Origin: Gordonia sediminis
GTDB taxonomy: Bacteria > Actinomycetota > Actinomycetes > Mycobacteriales > Mycobacteriaceae
NCBI GenBank assembly: GCA_004193205.1
Contig: RZUM01000002.1
Location: 186,001 to 250,000, forward strand
Direction: 5' to 3'
DNA: 64,000 bases
The position numbers and the translations under genes were made by a program. The notes under the pieces are model-generated. The model was not told where the DNA came from. It ran no database searches and saw only the letters and a program-made list of their open reading frames with translations. Each line of letters starts with the position of its first letter. Positions within the stretch are counted from its first letter, which is position 1. Below, one piece after another: positions 8,181 to 15,032 of this stretch.

Positions 8181-9523
8181 GCGACGGCCTCGCTCTTCGC
8201 GGGCGATGCGCCTTTTGCGGTGACCTCCGGGTAGGTCGCGGTGTCCGACATGTTCGGCGGGCGCTTCACCAGGAACATCAGCCCGGCGGCGCCGAGCAGG
8301 CACGCCGACATCAGCAGGAACGATGCGTCGGTGGATCCGGTGGACCCGTTGAGCCAGCCGATCAGGTAGCTGCCGGCGAAGCCGCCGACGGCACCGAGCG
8401 AGTTGACCAGGGCGATCGCCGGGGCGGCGAGGTCCCGCGGGAGCAACTCGGGGATGTGGGCGAAGTACGGGCCGTACGGGGCGTACATGCACGCGCCGGC
8501 GACGACGAGAAGGGCGAACGCGGCGAAGAAGTTGCCGTGGAGGGCGTAGGAGCCGTAGAACGCGAGGCCGGCGACCAGCAGCCAAGGCCAGACGCAGCGG
8601 CTACGGCGCCCGGTGCGGTCAGAGACCTTGCCGTTGATCAGCATGGCGATCACTGCGAACGCGTAAGGGATGGCGGCGATCAGGCCGGTCGCGCCGATGC
8701 CCTGTCCGGTGGCGTTTTTGACGATCGACGGCAGCCAGAACACGAAGCCGTAGATGCCCAGGCTCCACAGGAAGTACTGCGCCGAGAGGATGACGACGTT
8801 GCGCGACCGAAGCGCCTGCAGGTAACTCACTTTCTCCGGCGCGAACCCCCGTTGCTCGGCGTCGAGGGCACGGACCAGCGTCCGCTGCTCGGTCTTGTCG
8901 AGCCAGTCGGCCTCCTGGGGACGGTCCTGCACCAACTTGCGGAACACGAACGCCCACACGATCGCCGGCAGGCCCTCGAGGATGAACATGCCTCGCCACG
9001 ACGTGGCCTCGATCAGGTAGCCGGACACGGCGGTCAGCCACAGCACCGTCACCGGGTTGCCCAGTATGAGGTATGTGTTTGCCCGTCCCCGTTCGGATTT
9101 GGTGAACCAATGGGACAGGAAGATGACCATGGCGGGCAGCACCGCCGCCTCGACGACGCCGATTCCGAAGCGGACGACGATCAGCAGGGCTGCGCTGTGC
9201 AGCAGGCCCTGCACTGCGGCGAGCGCGCCCCACAGGATCAGCGACCAGAAGATGAGGTTCTTGACGCTGCGCCGCTCGGCGTAGATCGCGCCGGGGATCT
9301 GGAACAGGAAGTAGCCGAGGAAGAAGGCCGCGCCGATGAGCGCAGCCACGCCGCTCGAGATGTCGAGGTCGGCCTTCATTCCGCCGGCGACACCGATGGA
9401 GAAGTTCGAGCGGTCGAGGTAGGCCAACGAATAGGTGACGAAGACGATCGGCAGCAACCGCGCCCAGCGCTGCGTGCCGATGACGTCGGCGCCGCCCGGT
9501 GCGGGGGTAGACGAGTGGGTCAC
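8177..9523 (-). CDS. MFS transporter, anion:cation symporter type
   Basis: 448 residues with 12 predicted membrane helices. It has an N-terminal YLDRSNFSIG motif typical of the anion:cation symporter family (hexuronate, tartrate and phthalate permeases), ERRSVKNLIFWS, and a long central loop. As the first gene of the operon it probably imports the operon's substrate. The GTG start at 9523 follows AAAGGA at 7 nt; an ATG at 9550 is in frame but lies inside the operator palindrome and lacks a ribosome-binding site. It is probably repressed or activated by the divergent IclR protein. Confidence 0.87.
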   Translation of the reverse strand: MTHSSTPAPGGADVIGTQRWARLLPIVFVTYSLAYLDRSNFSIGVAGGMKADLDISSGVAALIGAAFFLGYFLFQIPGAIYAERRSVKNLIFWSLILWGALAAVQGLLHSAALLIVVRFGIGVVEAAVLPAMVIFLSHWFTKSERGRANTYLILGNPVTVLWLTAVSGYLIEATSWRGMFILEGLPAIVWAFVFRKLVQDRPQEADWLDKTEQRTLVRALDAEQRGFAPEKVSYLQALRSRNVVILSAQYFLWSLGIYGFVFWLPSIVKNATGQGIGATGLIAAIPYAFAVIAMLINGKVSDRTGRRSRCVWPWLLVAGLAFYGSYALHGNFFAAFALLVVAGACMYAPYGPYFAHIPELLPRDLAAPAIALVNSLGAVGGFAGSYLIGWLNGSTGSTDASFLLMSACLLGAAGLMFLVKRPPNMSDTATYPEVTAKGASPAKSEAVA

Positions 9524-9542
9524 GGGATGTCCTTTCTCGAGT

Positions 9543-9561
9543 ACTTCCATATTGTGGAAGT
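9543..9561. promoter_or_regulatory. Operator-like palindrome O1 of the sugar operon
   Basis: ACTTCCA-N5-TGGAAGT is a perfect 7+7 palindrome with spacer TATTG. A further half-site (ACTTCCG) follows at 9563-9569. It lies 20 bp upstream of the MFS start codon. The core is almost identical to a second palindrome at 9637-9653, which suggests IclR binding. Confidence 0.6.
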
Positions 9562-9636
9562 TACTTCCGTGATGTAGGACACACGATGCACCGTGGTGCG
9601 ACCGATGTCAACAGTTCTTCTAAATTACGGACTAAC

Positions 9637-9653
9637 CTTCCATATTGCGGAAG
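9637..9653. promoter_or_regulatory. Operator-like palindrome O2 next to iclR
   Basis: CTTCCA-TATTG-CGGAAG has the same spacer and half-sites as O1, with one mismatch. It lies 14 bp before the first possible iclR start codon. This would let IclR control both itself and the divergent operon. The two sites start 93 bp apart, about nine helical turns. Confidence 0.6.
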
Positions 9654-9666
9654 TCTTGCCTAGCCT

Positions 9667-10446
9667 GTGCAGATGGCCACCAATGCACCCACCCGCACCG
9701 ACATGGTCGGCAAGGCCCTCGTCGTCCTTCGCGCGATCGGGTCCGGACCGATCGAGGGGCGCACGCTCACCGACATATCCCGCGACACGGGATATCCGCT
9801 GTCGACCGTGCACCGCCTCGTCGCCACGCTGAGCCGCGAGCGGTTCGTCGAACTCGACGAACCGACCAAGCGCTACCGCATCGGCCTGGCAGTGTTCGGG
9901 CTGGCCCAGCGGGTGTCGGCCGCCCGCGGATTCGACGGTGTGGCGCTACCCGTGCTGCGTCGTCTCGCCGCGGACACCGGCGAGTCGGCGCTGATGTCGG
10001 TGCTCGACGGCTCCCACCAGCTCTACCTGCACCACGTACACGGCCCGTCGCAGGTCAATGTGATCGGCGACCCCGGCGAGGGCGGGCCGCTGCACTGCAC
10101 CTCGATGGGCAAGGTGCTCGTCGCGTTCGCGCCGGCGGCGGTACGCGACGATCTCGTCGCCACGCTCGACCTGCCGCCGATCGGCCCCAACGCAATCACC
10201 GACCGCGCGGCGTTCGCCGACGAGATCAACCGGGTGCACAGTCTCGGCTACGCCGTCGCCGACGAGGAGCACGAGAAGGGTATTCGCGCCGTCGGCGTTC
10301 CGATCCTCGCCTCCGACGGCACCGCCCGCGCCGCGATTTCCGTTGCGGCACCGTCATTTCGGCGCTCGGCCGACGAGATGATCGCGATGGTGCCGACGCT
10401 CGTCGACGCGGCACGCGAGTTGGCCGCGACACTGCCGCCGCGCTGA
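9667..10446 (+). CDS. IclR-family transcriptional regulator
   Basis: Up to 259 residues. There is a winged helix-turn-helix at about residues 15-65 (LTDISRDTGYPLSTVHRLVATL), then the IclR effector domain (GKVLVAF, ADEEHEKGIRAVGVPIL, ARAAISVAAPSF). Starts at GTG 9667 or ATG 9673 are both possible. There is no Shine-Dalgarno, and TAGCCT immediately upstream could be a -10 box of a leaderless message. It is divergent from the HxlAB/kinase operon and shares paired palindromes with it. A mutated partial copy of this gene's 3' end lies 2.2-3.1 kb downstream. Confidence 0.9.
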   Translation: MQMATNAPTRTDMVGKALVVLRAIGSGPIEGRTLTDISRDTGYPLSTVHRLVATLSRERFVELDEPTKRYRIGLAVFGLAQRVSAARGFDGVALPVLRRLAADTGESALMSVLDGSHQLYLHHVHGPSQVNVIGDPGEGGPLHCTSMGKVLVAFAPAAVRDDLVATLDLPPIGPNAITDRAAFADEINRVHSLGYAVADEEHEKGIRAVGVPILASDGTARAAISVAAPSFRRSADEMIAMVPTLVDAARELAATLPPR

Positions 10447-10687
10447 GTTGCGCGCGTCGCCGGCGCCAGATCGTCTTGTGGCGGGAGGACAGTCATCGCG
10501 TTTCCCCGGGTAACACCATCCCCGCGCTCGATAGGTCATCGGCCGCGGTCGCCCACGGTTTCTCTGCATCGTCTCAGGGTGTGGACGCCCCTGAGCGCGG
10601 CGAACATCGCGGGCGGCATCTTCCGCCTGCTACGGGGGAAGCTCGGTCGGTGAGCGCAGCACGCCGTTGCCTTTCCGAGACACGCCA
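10447..10687. other. Intergenic stretch between convergent genes
   Basis: The first 45 or so bases after the iclR stop are conserved in the relic at 12601-12745. The remainder shows no gene, clear hairpin or repeat. Confidence 0.5.
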
Positions 10688-11617
10688 CTAGAATCCGTAC
10701 GTCTTCTTGAGCTGGAACAGTTTGACCAGGGCTTGGTCCCTGCGTTCGGTGAGCGTGGAGATGTCTTGCGTCAGTAGCTCTTTGTCGACGCCCGCGATGA
10801 GCTCCTCCTTGAGTTCGGGTGTGAGCGTCGGGGTGCTGAGCTCTTTCCACCGGGCTTCTTGCGTCGGCCCCAGGTGGTCGAGGTAGTGACGATAGCCGCC
10901 GCTACCGCCACCGAGGTGGTAGGTGAGGTGGGGTCCCATCAGAGCCCAGCGCATCCCGGGCCCGTAGGTGATCGCGGTGTCCACGTCGCTGACCGAGCCG
11001 ATGCCCTGCTCGACGATGCCGACGGCTTCGCGGTAGAGCGCCGAGGTCAGCCGGTTCGCCAGATGGCCGACGACCTCCTTGCGGACGCGGATCGGGATCC
11101 GCTTCATCGCGAGGTAGAACTCCTCGGCATCACGCAGGGTCTGCTCGGAGGTCAGGCGCCCGCCTACCAGCTCGACCATCGGCACCATGTGCGGCGGGTT
11201 CATCGGATGGCCGACCAGCACACGGTCCGGATGCTTTGCCCCGCTTTGGATATCGGACGGCAACAGCGACGATGTGCTGGACGAGATGATGACCTCCGGG
11301 TCGATCACCGATTCCAGCTCACCGATCATCGCGCGTTTGACCTCGATTCGGTCCGGCCCGCACTCGGTCACGAAATCGACGTCGGTCAGCCCGCTGATCT
11401 CCGTCCCGAACTCTGGTGTTCGGACATCATCGGTCGTCGTCAGCTCCAGGGCCGTCAGCATCGGCCACGCTTCGCGCACGAAGGTGTGTAGTTCGGATTC
11501 CGCTTCGGCCCGGGGATCTACGACGACGACCTGCAGACCCCGCGCCAGGAACAAGCTGGCCCAGCTCATTCCGATGAGACCGCCGCCGATGACCGCTACC
11601 TTCTTGATCTCGCGCAC
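10688..11617 (-). CDS. 3-hydroxyacyl-CoA dehydrogenase-family NAD-dependent dehydrogenase
   Basis: 309 residues. The N-terminal Rossmann fold has VIGGGLIGMSWASLF (residues 8-22) and VVDPRAE. Next come SSSTSSLLPSDIQ, the family motif HPMNPPHMVPMVELVGG, and a helical C-terminal domain with RLTSALYREAVGIVEQG. Relatives include 3-hydroxybutyryl-CoA, L-carnitine and L-gulonate 3-dehydrogenases. The single-domain size and the YGPGMRWALMGP segment fit the carnitine/gulonate side, but the substrate is unproven. The GTG start lies 2 bp after the upstream gene's stop and has a GGAAGGGG ribosome-binding site. Confidence 0.83.
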   Translation of the reverse strand: MREIKKVAVIGGGLIGMSWASLFLARGLQVVVVDPRAEAESELHTFVREAWPMLTALELTTTDDVRTPEFGTEISGLTDVDFVTECGPDRIEVKRAMIGELESVIDPEVIISSSTSSLLPSDIQSGAKHPDRVLVGHPMNPPHMVPMVELVGGRLTSEQTLRDAEEFYLAMKRIPIRVRKEVVGHLANRLTSALYREAVGIVEQGIGSVSDVDTAITYGPGMRWALMGPHLTYHLGGGSGGYRHYLDHLGPTQEARWKELSTPTLTPELKEELIAGVDKELLTQDISTLTERRDQALVKLFQLKKTYGF

Positions 11618-11619
11618 AA

Positions 11620-12225
11620 TCAGTCACCCCTTCCCGGTGTTCGTGGGTATTCGCGCTCGAATTGTTCTCGGGTGATGTCGGCGGGCAACTTCTCCTGGGT
11701 CGTCACATCCAGTTCCAGATCCCAGGTGTTGATCATGGCGGCCAAGATGACGTATGCGCCCTGGATCGCCATGAGGTCCATGACCTGCTGTGCGGTGTAG
11801 TGCTCGCGGAGCCGGGCGTGTGTCTGTTCGCTCAGCCCATAGTTCTCGAGGAGTTCGTCGACGGCTCGAAGCAGCAACGCCTCGCTGACCTCCCACCCGG
11901 GCGCATCGCCGCCCTGCTTCACCCGTTCGATCTCCTCCCGGGAGATCCCGACCGCCACGGCGCGTTCCACGTGGGCGCCCCACTCGTACCATGCGCGCAC
12001 GCGGGTGGCGACACGCAAGATGACCAGCTCCCCCTTCCGGCGGCCCAGATCACCACCGTCGACCGAGTAATTCCGAAAGTTCCACCACGCCTGGAGCAGC
12101 GCCGGATGGTTTGCCATGAGCCGATGCACGTTGATCGGTGACCCGTGCATATCGTCGACGATGTTCTTCAGCGATGGATCCCACTCTGCGATGGGCAGCG
12201 GAAGCACGCGCAAGTCGTCGTTCAT
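11620..12225 (-). CDS. Carboxymuconolactone decarboxylase-family (AhpD-like) protein
   Basis: 201 residues with an all-helical CMD domain: RRKGELVILRVATRVRAWYEWGAHVERAVAVGI. It has the conserved Glu and His of the family but no CxxC pair, so AhpD-type peroxidase activity is unlikely. A second helical segment (LSEQTHARLREHYTAQQVMDL) repeats the CMD-like pattern. RBS AGGGAGA lies 8 nt before ATG. It is the first gene of a two-gene unit with the dehydrogenase, which starts 2 bp past its stop. Function unknown. Confidence 0.82.
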   Translation of the reverse strand: MNDDLRVLPLPIAEWDPSLKNIVDDMHGSPINVHRLMANHPALLQAWWNFRNYSVDGGDLGRRKGELVILRVATRVRAWYEWGAHVERAVAVGISREEIERVKQGGDAPGWEVSEALLLRAVDELLENYGLSEQTHARLREHYTAQQVMDLMAIQGAYVILAAMINTWDLELDVTTQEKLPADITREQFEREYPRTPGRGD

Positions 12226-12325
12226 CTATCCAGTCTCCCTTCGGTTTTCGTGACCCGCTACAGCGCGTGGTCATGTGGCGGGGCGGCGCTATCTCGTCCT
12301 TGAAATGTGTCTGCGCATACTTGTG

Positions 12326-12490
12326 TCACGATGTCCCCGATGATGCGCGTATGGCCTTCGTGGATGGTGCGCTTCGCAGCGCTTCGATGATGAGGTCGTC
12401 GATATCGGCGAGTCTGGCAAGATCCCTGGCCGCCTCGACCTGGTCCTCGCTGAATCCCGAGTCCGATCCGATCGTGATGGTCTCGGCCAT
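12326..12490 (-). CDS. Small protein of unknown function (54 aa)
   Basis: The ATG at 12490 is preceded by AGGAGGAGAACG, a near-ideal Shine-Dalgarno at 6-nt spacing. The 54-residue product starts MAETITIGSDSGFSEDQ and has an acidic helix rich in Ala, Leu and Asp (ARDLARLADIDDLIIEAL) and a polar Ser/Thr tail. No signal peptide or membrane segment is visible. It lies 100 bp upstream of, and in the same direction as, the CMD/dehydrogenase pair and may be the leader gene of that unit. I do not recognise the family. Confidence 0.5.
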   Translation of the reverse strand: MAETITIGSDSGFSEDQVEAARDLARLADIDDLIIEALRSAPSTKAIRASSGTS

Positions 12491-12600
12491 CGTTCTCCTC
12501 CTACGTTCGTGTCCTGCGCAGCTGGTCAGCCCCGTAACGTAGTCACAAATCACCATACGCCGGTCCAAACAGCTGACGGAGTGCTCTTCCACGATCGCCG

Positions 12601-12745
12601 GGGTCGCTGGCGGTTCGGCGTTCGTCCGACGAGATGGTCGCGATGTGCCGACGCTCGTCGAGGCGGCGCGTGAGTCGGCGGCACTGCCGCCGAGCTGAGT
12701 CGGGGCGTCGTCGCCGGCGCCGGATCGTCTTGCGGATGACAGGAC
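12601..12745 (+). pseudogene. Relic of iclR: 3' end plus downstream flank (copy fragment 2)
   Basis: Bases from about 12614 align with 10366-10490 of the iclR locus: the last 27 codons, the stop, and about 45 bp of non-coding flank (CGCCGGCGCC-GATCGTCTTG). It starts with RSSDEMVAM, corresponding to RSADEMIAM. A missing base after GCGATG destroys the frame. Because the 3' flank is shared, this is a duplication of the neighbouring locus and not merely a paralogue. Confidence 0.75.
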
Positions 12746-12830
12746 TGTCAGGACACTTCGCCGGCCGTGGGCGGTCGCACCCGCAACGACGGAGCCATTC
12801 CGAGGCCGATCGGACCGGGTTTTCGCGCAG

Positions 12831-13151
12831 GTGGAGCCCAGCGGACTCGAACCCCTCATTTCCGTGGACCACATATGTGGTCCACAATTCCGCGCGAATT
12901 GTGGACGTATCACGAGCAGCGCCGCAAAGTCGCTGATGAAGCTGCCCCGAGGGGAGCAGAAGCGCATTCGTACCGCCATCGACGCACTCGGCACCGACCC
13001 CCGACCCGACGGAGTGACCAAACTGTCCGGCACCTCCGACAGCTACCGCATACGGGTTGGAAACTACCGCATCGTCTACACCATCGACGATGGCAAACTC
13101 ACCATCGTGGTCGTCCGCATCGGCCACCGCAGGGAGGTCTACAACCGATGA
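12831..13151 (+). CDS. RelE/ParE-family toxin (start uncertain)
   Basis: From about residue 24 onward the product is a RelE-type ribosome-dependent mRNA interferase: ITSSAAKSLMKLPRGEQKRI, PRPDGVTKLSGTSDSYRIRVGNYRIVY and the C-terminal VVVRIGHRREVYNR. The conserved Lys/Arg-rich core and terminal Tyr are present. The N-terminal part of the open frame runs through a tRNA-like fragment and two palindromes, so the true start is probably GTG 12864 or close to it, not 12831. The stop overlaps the antitoxin start by 4 bp (ATGA). Toxin-first order is unusual for RelBE but known in other families. Confidence 0.8.
   Translation: MEPSGLEPLISVDHICGPQFRANCGRITSSAAKSLMKLPRGEQKRIRTAIDALGTDPRPDGVTKLSGTSDSYRIRVGNYRIVYTIDDGKLTIVVVRIGHRREVYNR
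12832..12856 (-). repeat. tRNA 3'-end-like fragment (possible old attachment site)
   Basis: Read on the minus strand it resembles a T-arm plus acceptor 3' strand: AGGGG-TTCGAGT-CCGCT followed by GGGCTCC and A. One T-stem pair is broken and no anticodon or D-arm is present. It lies at the beginning of the open frame of the RelE gene. Confidence 0.4.
12864..12904. promoter_or_regulatory. Double palindrome over the toxin start region
   Basis: A perfect 22-bp palindrome (12864-12885, half-site GTGGACCACAT) overlaps a second inverted repeat (CCACAATTC at 12882-12890 against 12896-12904, 5-nt loop). Tandem palindromes at a toxin-antitoxin start are typical autoregulatory operators. Confidence 0.5.
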
Positions 13152-13390
13152 GTTATTCCATCCGCGAGGCCAATGCCAAGCTTTCCGAGATTGTCCGTGA
13201 CGCAGAAGACCGGCCGGTCACCATATCGAACCACGGCAAGCCCGCTGCCATCGTGCTGTCACCTGAACGCTACGACGGGCTGCTCGAGGAGATCGAAGAT
13301 CTTCGCGACCGTCTCGCCGTCCACGAGTCCCGCGACGAACCAACAATGCCCTTCGACAAGCTGGTGGCCGAGCTCGGACTCAACGACTGA
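13148..13390 (+). CDS. Phd/YefM-family antitoxin
   Basis: 80 residues starting MSYSIREANAKLSEIV, the classic Phd/YefM N-terminal DNA-binding fold, then PVTISNHGKPAAIVLSPERY. A helical acidic C-terminus (LEEIEDLRDRLAV) would wrap the toxin. It neutralises the RelE-type toxin encoded 4 bp upstream and probably represses the pair together with it. The length is normal. Confidence 0.88.
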   Translation: MSYSIREANAKLSEIVRDAEDRPVTISNHGKPAAIVLSPERYDGLLEEIEDLRDRLAVHESRDEPTMPFDKLVAELGLND

Positions 13391-13419
13391 CAGCTCAAGT
13401 CAAAATCGGATCGACCCCA

Positions 13420-13524
13420 GCTTTCGCTGCCGACGAGGAGCGCGTGGCCAGGAGACGCGCCGTCCGAGTTCCGATCCTCGCCTCCGGCACCACCGCCCGC
13501 GCCGCGATTTCGGTTGGGTCGCTG
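13420..13524 (+). pseudogene. Relic of iclR: internal segment (copy fragment 1)
   Basis: In frame it reads FAADEERVARRRAV then RVPILASGTTARAAISVG. This matches IclR YAVADEEHEKGIRAVGVPILASDGTARAAISVA (bases about 10249-10353). It is the segment that should precede fragment 2, yet it lies 0.8 kb after it. It ends in GGGTCGCTG, the same 9 bp that begin fragment 2. Confidence 0.75.
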
Positions 13525-13545
13525 CGTTCCGCGGTACGCAGCGAC
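13518..13545. repeat. 28-bp near-perfect palindrome at the right edge of the permuted segment
   Basis: GTCGCTGCGT (13518-13527) and its complement (13536-13545) flank a central CCGCGG. The left arm contains most of the 9-bp repeat shared by both iclR fragments. It could be a recombination target or a hairpin. Confidence 0.5.
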
Positions 13546-13605
13546 GAAGGACTCTTGTGGCCATCCGCCGCAGCGGAGAGCCTGGAAGGGAGGTGAGGAG
13601 GCGAT

Positions 13606-13896
13606 ATGAAACCGCAGGATGATGCATCCCCCGTGGACTTGGCTCGTCGACGTGCGCGCTATCTGACCGGCCTGCTCTGGCACATCGGCGCCTTCCTCAT
13701 CATCAACGCCGCCTTCTGGGCCCTCGATCTCGCCATCGGTGCACCCGGCGCGCAGTGGGCCGTGTGGATCACCGCTGTCTGGGGTTTCGCTCTCGCCTTC
13801 CATGTGCTCGCGTACCTGATCGACGGGCGGCAGCTCGAGGACCGAAAGACCAGGGAGTATCTCGGCCGCGATGAGCACCCGCCGAGTGGGGCATAG
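13606..13896 (+). CDS. 2TM-domain small membrane protein
   Basis: 96 residues with an N-terminal RRRARYLTGLLWHIGAF, a first membrane helix (FLIINAAFWALDL), a short loop, a second helix (WITAVWGFALAFHVLAYLI), and a charged C-terminus. This is the 2TM domain found alone or fused to histidine kinases in actinobacteria. GGAGGTGAGGAGG lies 5 nt before ATG, giving a strong ribosome-binding site. The role is unknown. Confidence 0.75.
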   Translation: MKPQDDASPVDLARRRARYLTGLLWHIGAFLIINAAFWALDLAIGAPGAQWAVWITAVWGFALAFHVLAYLIDGRQLEDRKTREYLGRDEHPPSGA

Positions 13897-13937
13897 ACGC
13901 CGCCAGACCTCGGCGCAGACACTGGCCTCGTCACAGC

Positions 13938-13993
13938 TTCACCGGCGAGGCAGGTCGTCTCCGTTTTCACCGGCGAGGCAGGTCGTCTCCGTT
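13938..13993. repeat. Exact 28-bp tandem repeat, two copies, upstream of the LuxR gene
   Basis: Copies at 13938-13965 and 13966-13993 are identical and abut. Each begins TTCACCGGCGAGGC. The array ends 33 bp before the LuxR-family start codon, so it lies in its promoter or leader. Confidence 0.8.
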
Positions 13994-14026
13994 GGCAGCC
14001 GCGACATGCGCGCCTAAGCTGACCTC

Positions 14027-15022
14027 ATGTACCCGTTGGAGCATGGTGCATCGCGTGTGGGAATGACCAACGCCCTGGTCCAACTGCGCAGCCAGATGGA
14101 CTTCGACGCCGCCCTCGCGGTGCGGCAACCGCGTGGCCCACGTTCTCATGTCGTCTCACGTGTCGGCTACGGTGATGCGGCGGCCTGGGCGCTGCAGCAC
14201 ATGTTCCCGCGCGACTACGAGGTCGGTTTCACTGCCCGACTCAATCCCGGTGATCTCCTACCGCTGTCGATCAGCGAAGCCGGTGGAGACGTCCGCGATC
14301 AGTTCACCGGCAGCGCACTGTTCCGCGACTACCTGTGCGCCGACGGATACCGCGACGGAATGACGCTCGAACTGTTCGACAATGGTGAATATGTCGGCGT
14401 CATGCATTTCTCGTCGCGCGACCCCAGAACCTTCACCACCGCGCAGCGGGCCCTCGCGCAAGCGATGTCAGGTTTCTTCGCTCTCGCGCTGCGTGCTGAG
14501 CCCGATGCGGTCGACCACACCGAGCAGACCTCCGTTCATCTGCGGTGGAACCCGGAGGACGGGTACAGCCAGACCCCGGGGTCACCGGATTTCCTCGATG
14601 ACCCGGCGTTTCGGTTCATCCTGAAGTCCTTCGCCAACGGTTCCGCCGACGAATTACGCCACCTGTGGCACCACGGGAGCAAGTGGTCGCGAGTGACCCT
14701 CTCGCGCCGTAGCGGGTTCGCCGACGTCGCGATATCGGCGCACGAGTTGCCGGCGCAAGACCTCTGGAACCTGACTCTTCAGGAAGTCCGGGTCTTGAGC
14801 GGACTGGTCGTCGGCCGCTCCGATGCCGAGATCGCCGCTGCGCTCGATCTCAGTGTCCGGACCGTGCACACCCATATGACGAGCATCCGCAACAAGATGG
14901 GCGCGACCCGCAGGACGGAGGCCGCCGCGATGGCGACGGCCTCCGGCATCTGCATCCCTGGTTCCGCGACGGCTCCCGTGGAGCAACTCACCCGCATCTA
15001 CCGCGGCGGCGTACTGCTCTGA
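14027..15022 (+). CDS. LuxR-family transcriptional regulator
   Basis: 331 residues. The C-terminal LuxR helix-turn-helix is clear at about residues 245-305: LTLQEVRVLSGLVVGRSDAEIAAALDLSVRTVHTHMTSIRNKMG. The N-terminal 200 residues look GAF-like (VGVMHFSSRDPRTFTTAQRALAQAMSGFFALAL), so a small-molecule sensor is likely, but no receiver aspartate set is seen. The exact tandem 28-bp repeat sits just upstream. It is convergent with the deacetylase-family gene (10-bp gap). Confidence 0.85.
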   Translation: MYPLEHGASRVGMTNALVQLRSQMDFDAALAVRQPRGPRSHVVSRVGYGDAAAWALQHMFPRDYEVGFTARLNPGDLLPLSISEAGGDVRDQFTGSALFRDYLCADGYRDGMTLELFDNGEYVGVMHFSSRDPRTFTTAQRALAQAMSGFFALALRAEPDAVDHTEQTSVHLRWNPEDGYSQTPGSPDFLDDPAFRFILKSFANGSADELRHLWHHGSKWSRVTLSRRSGFADVAISAHELPAQDLWNLTLQEVRVLSGLVVGRSDAEIAAALDLSVRTVHTHMTSIRNKMGATRRTEAAAMATASGICIPGSATAPVEQLTRIYRGGVLL

Positions 15023-15032
15023 GGAGCGGCGT

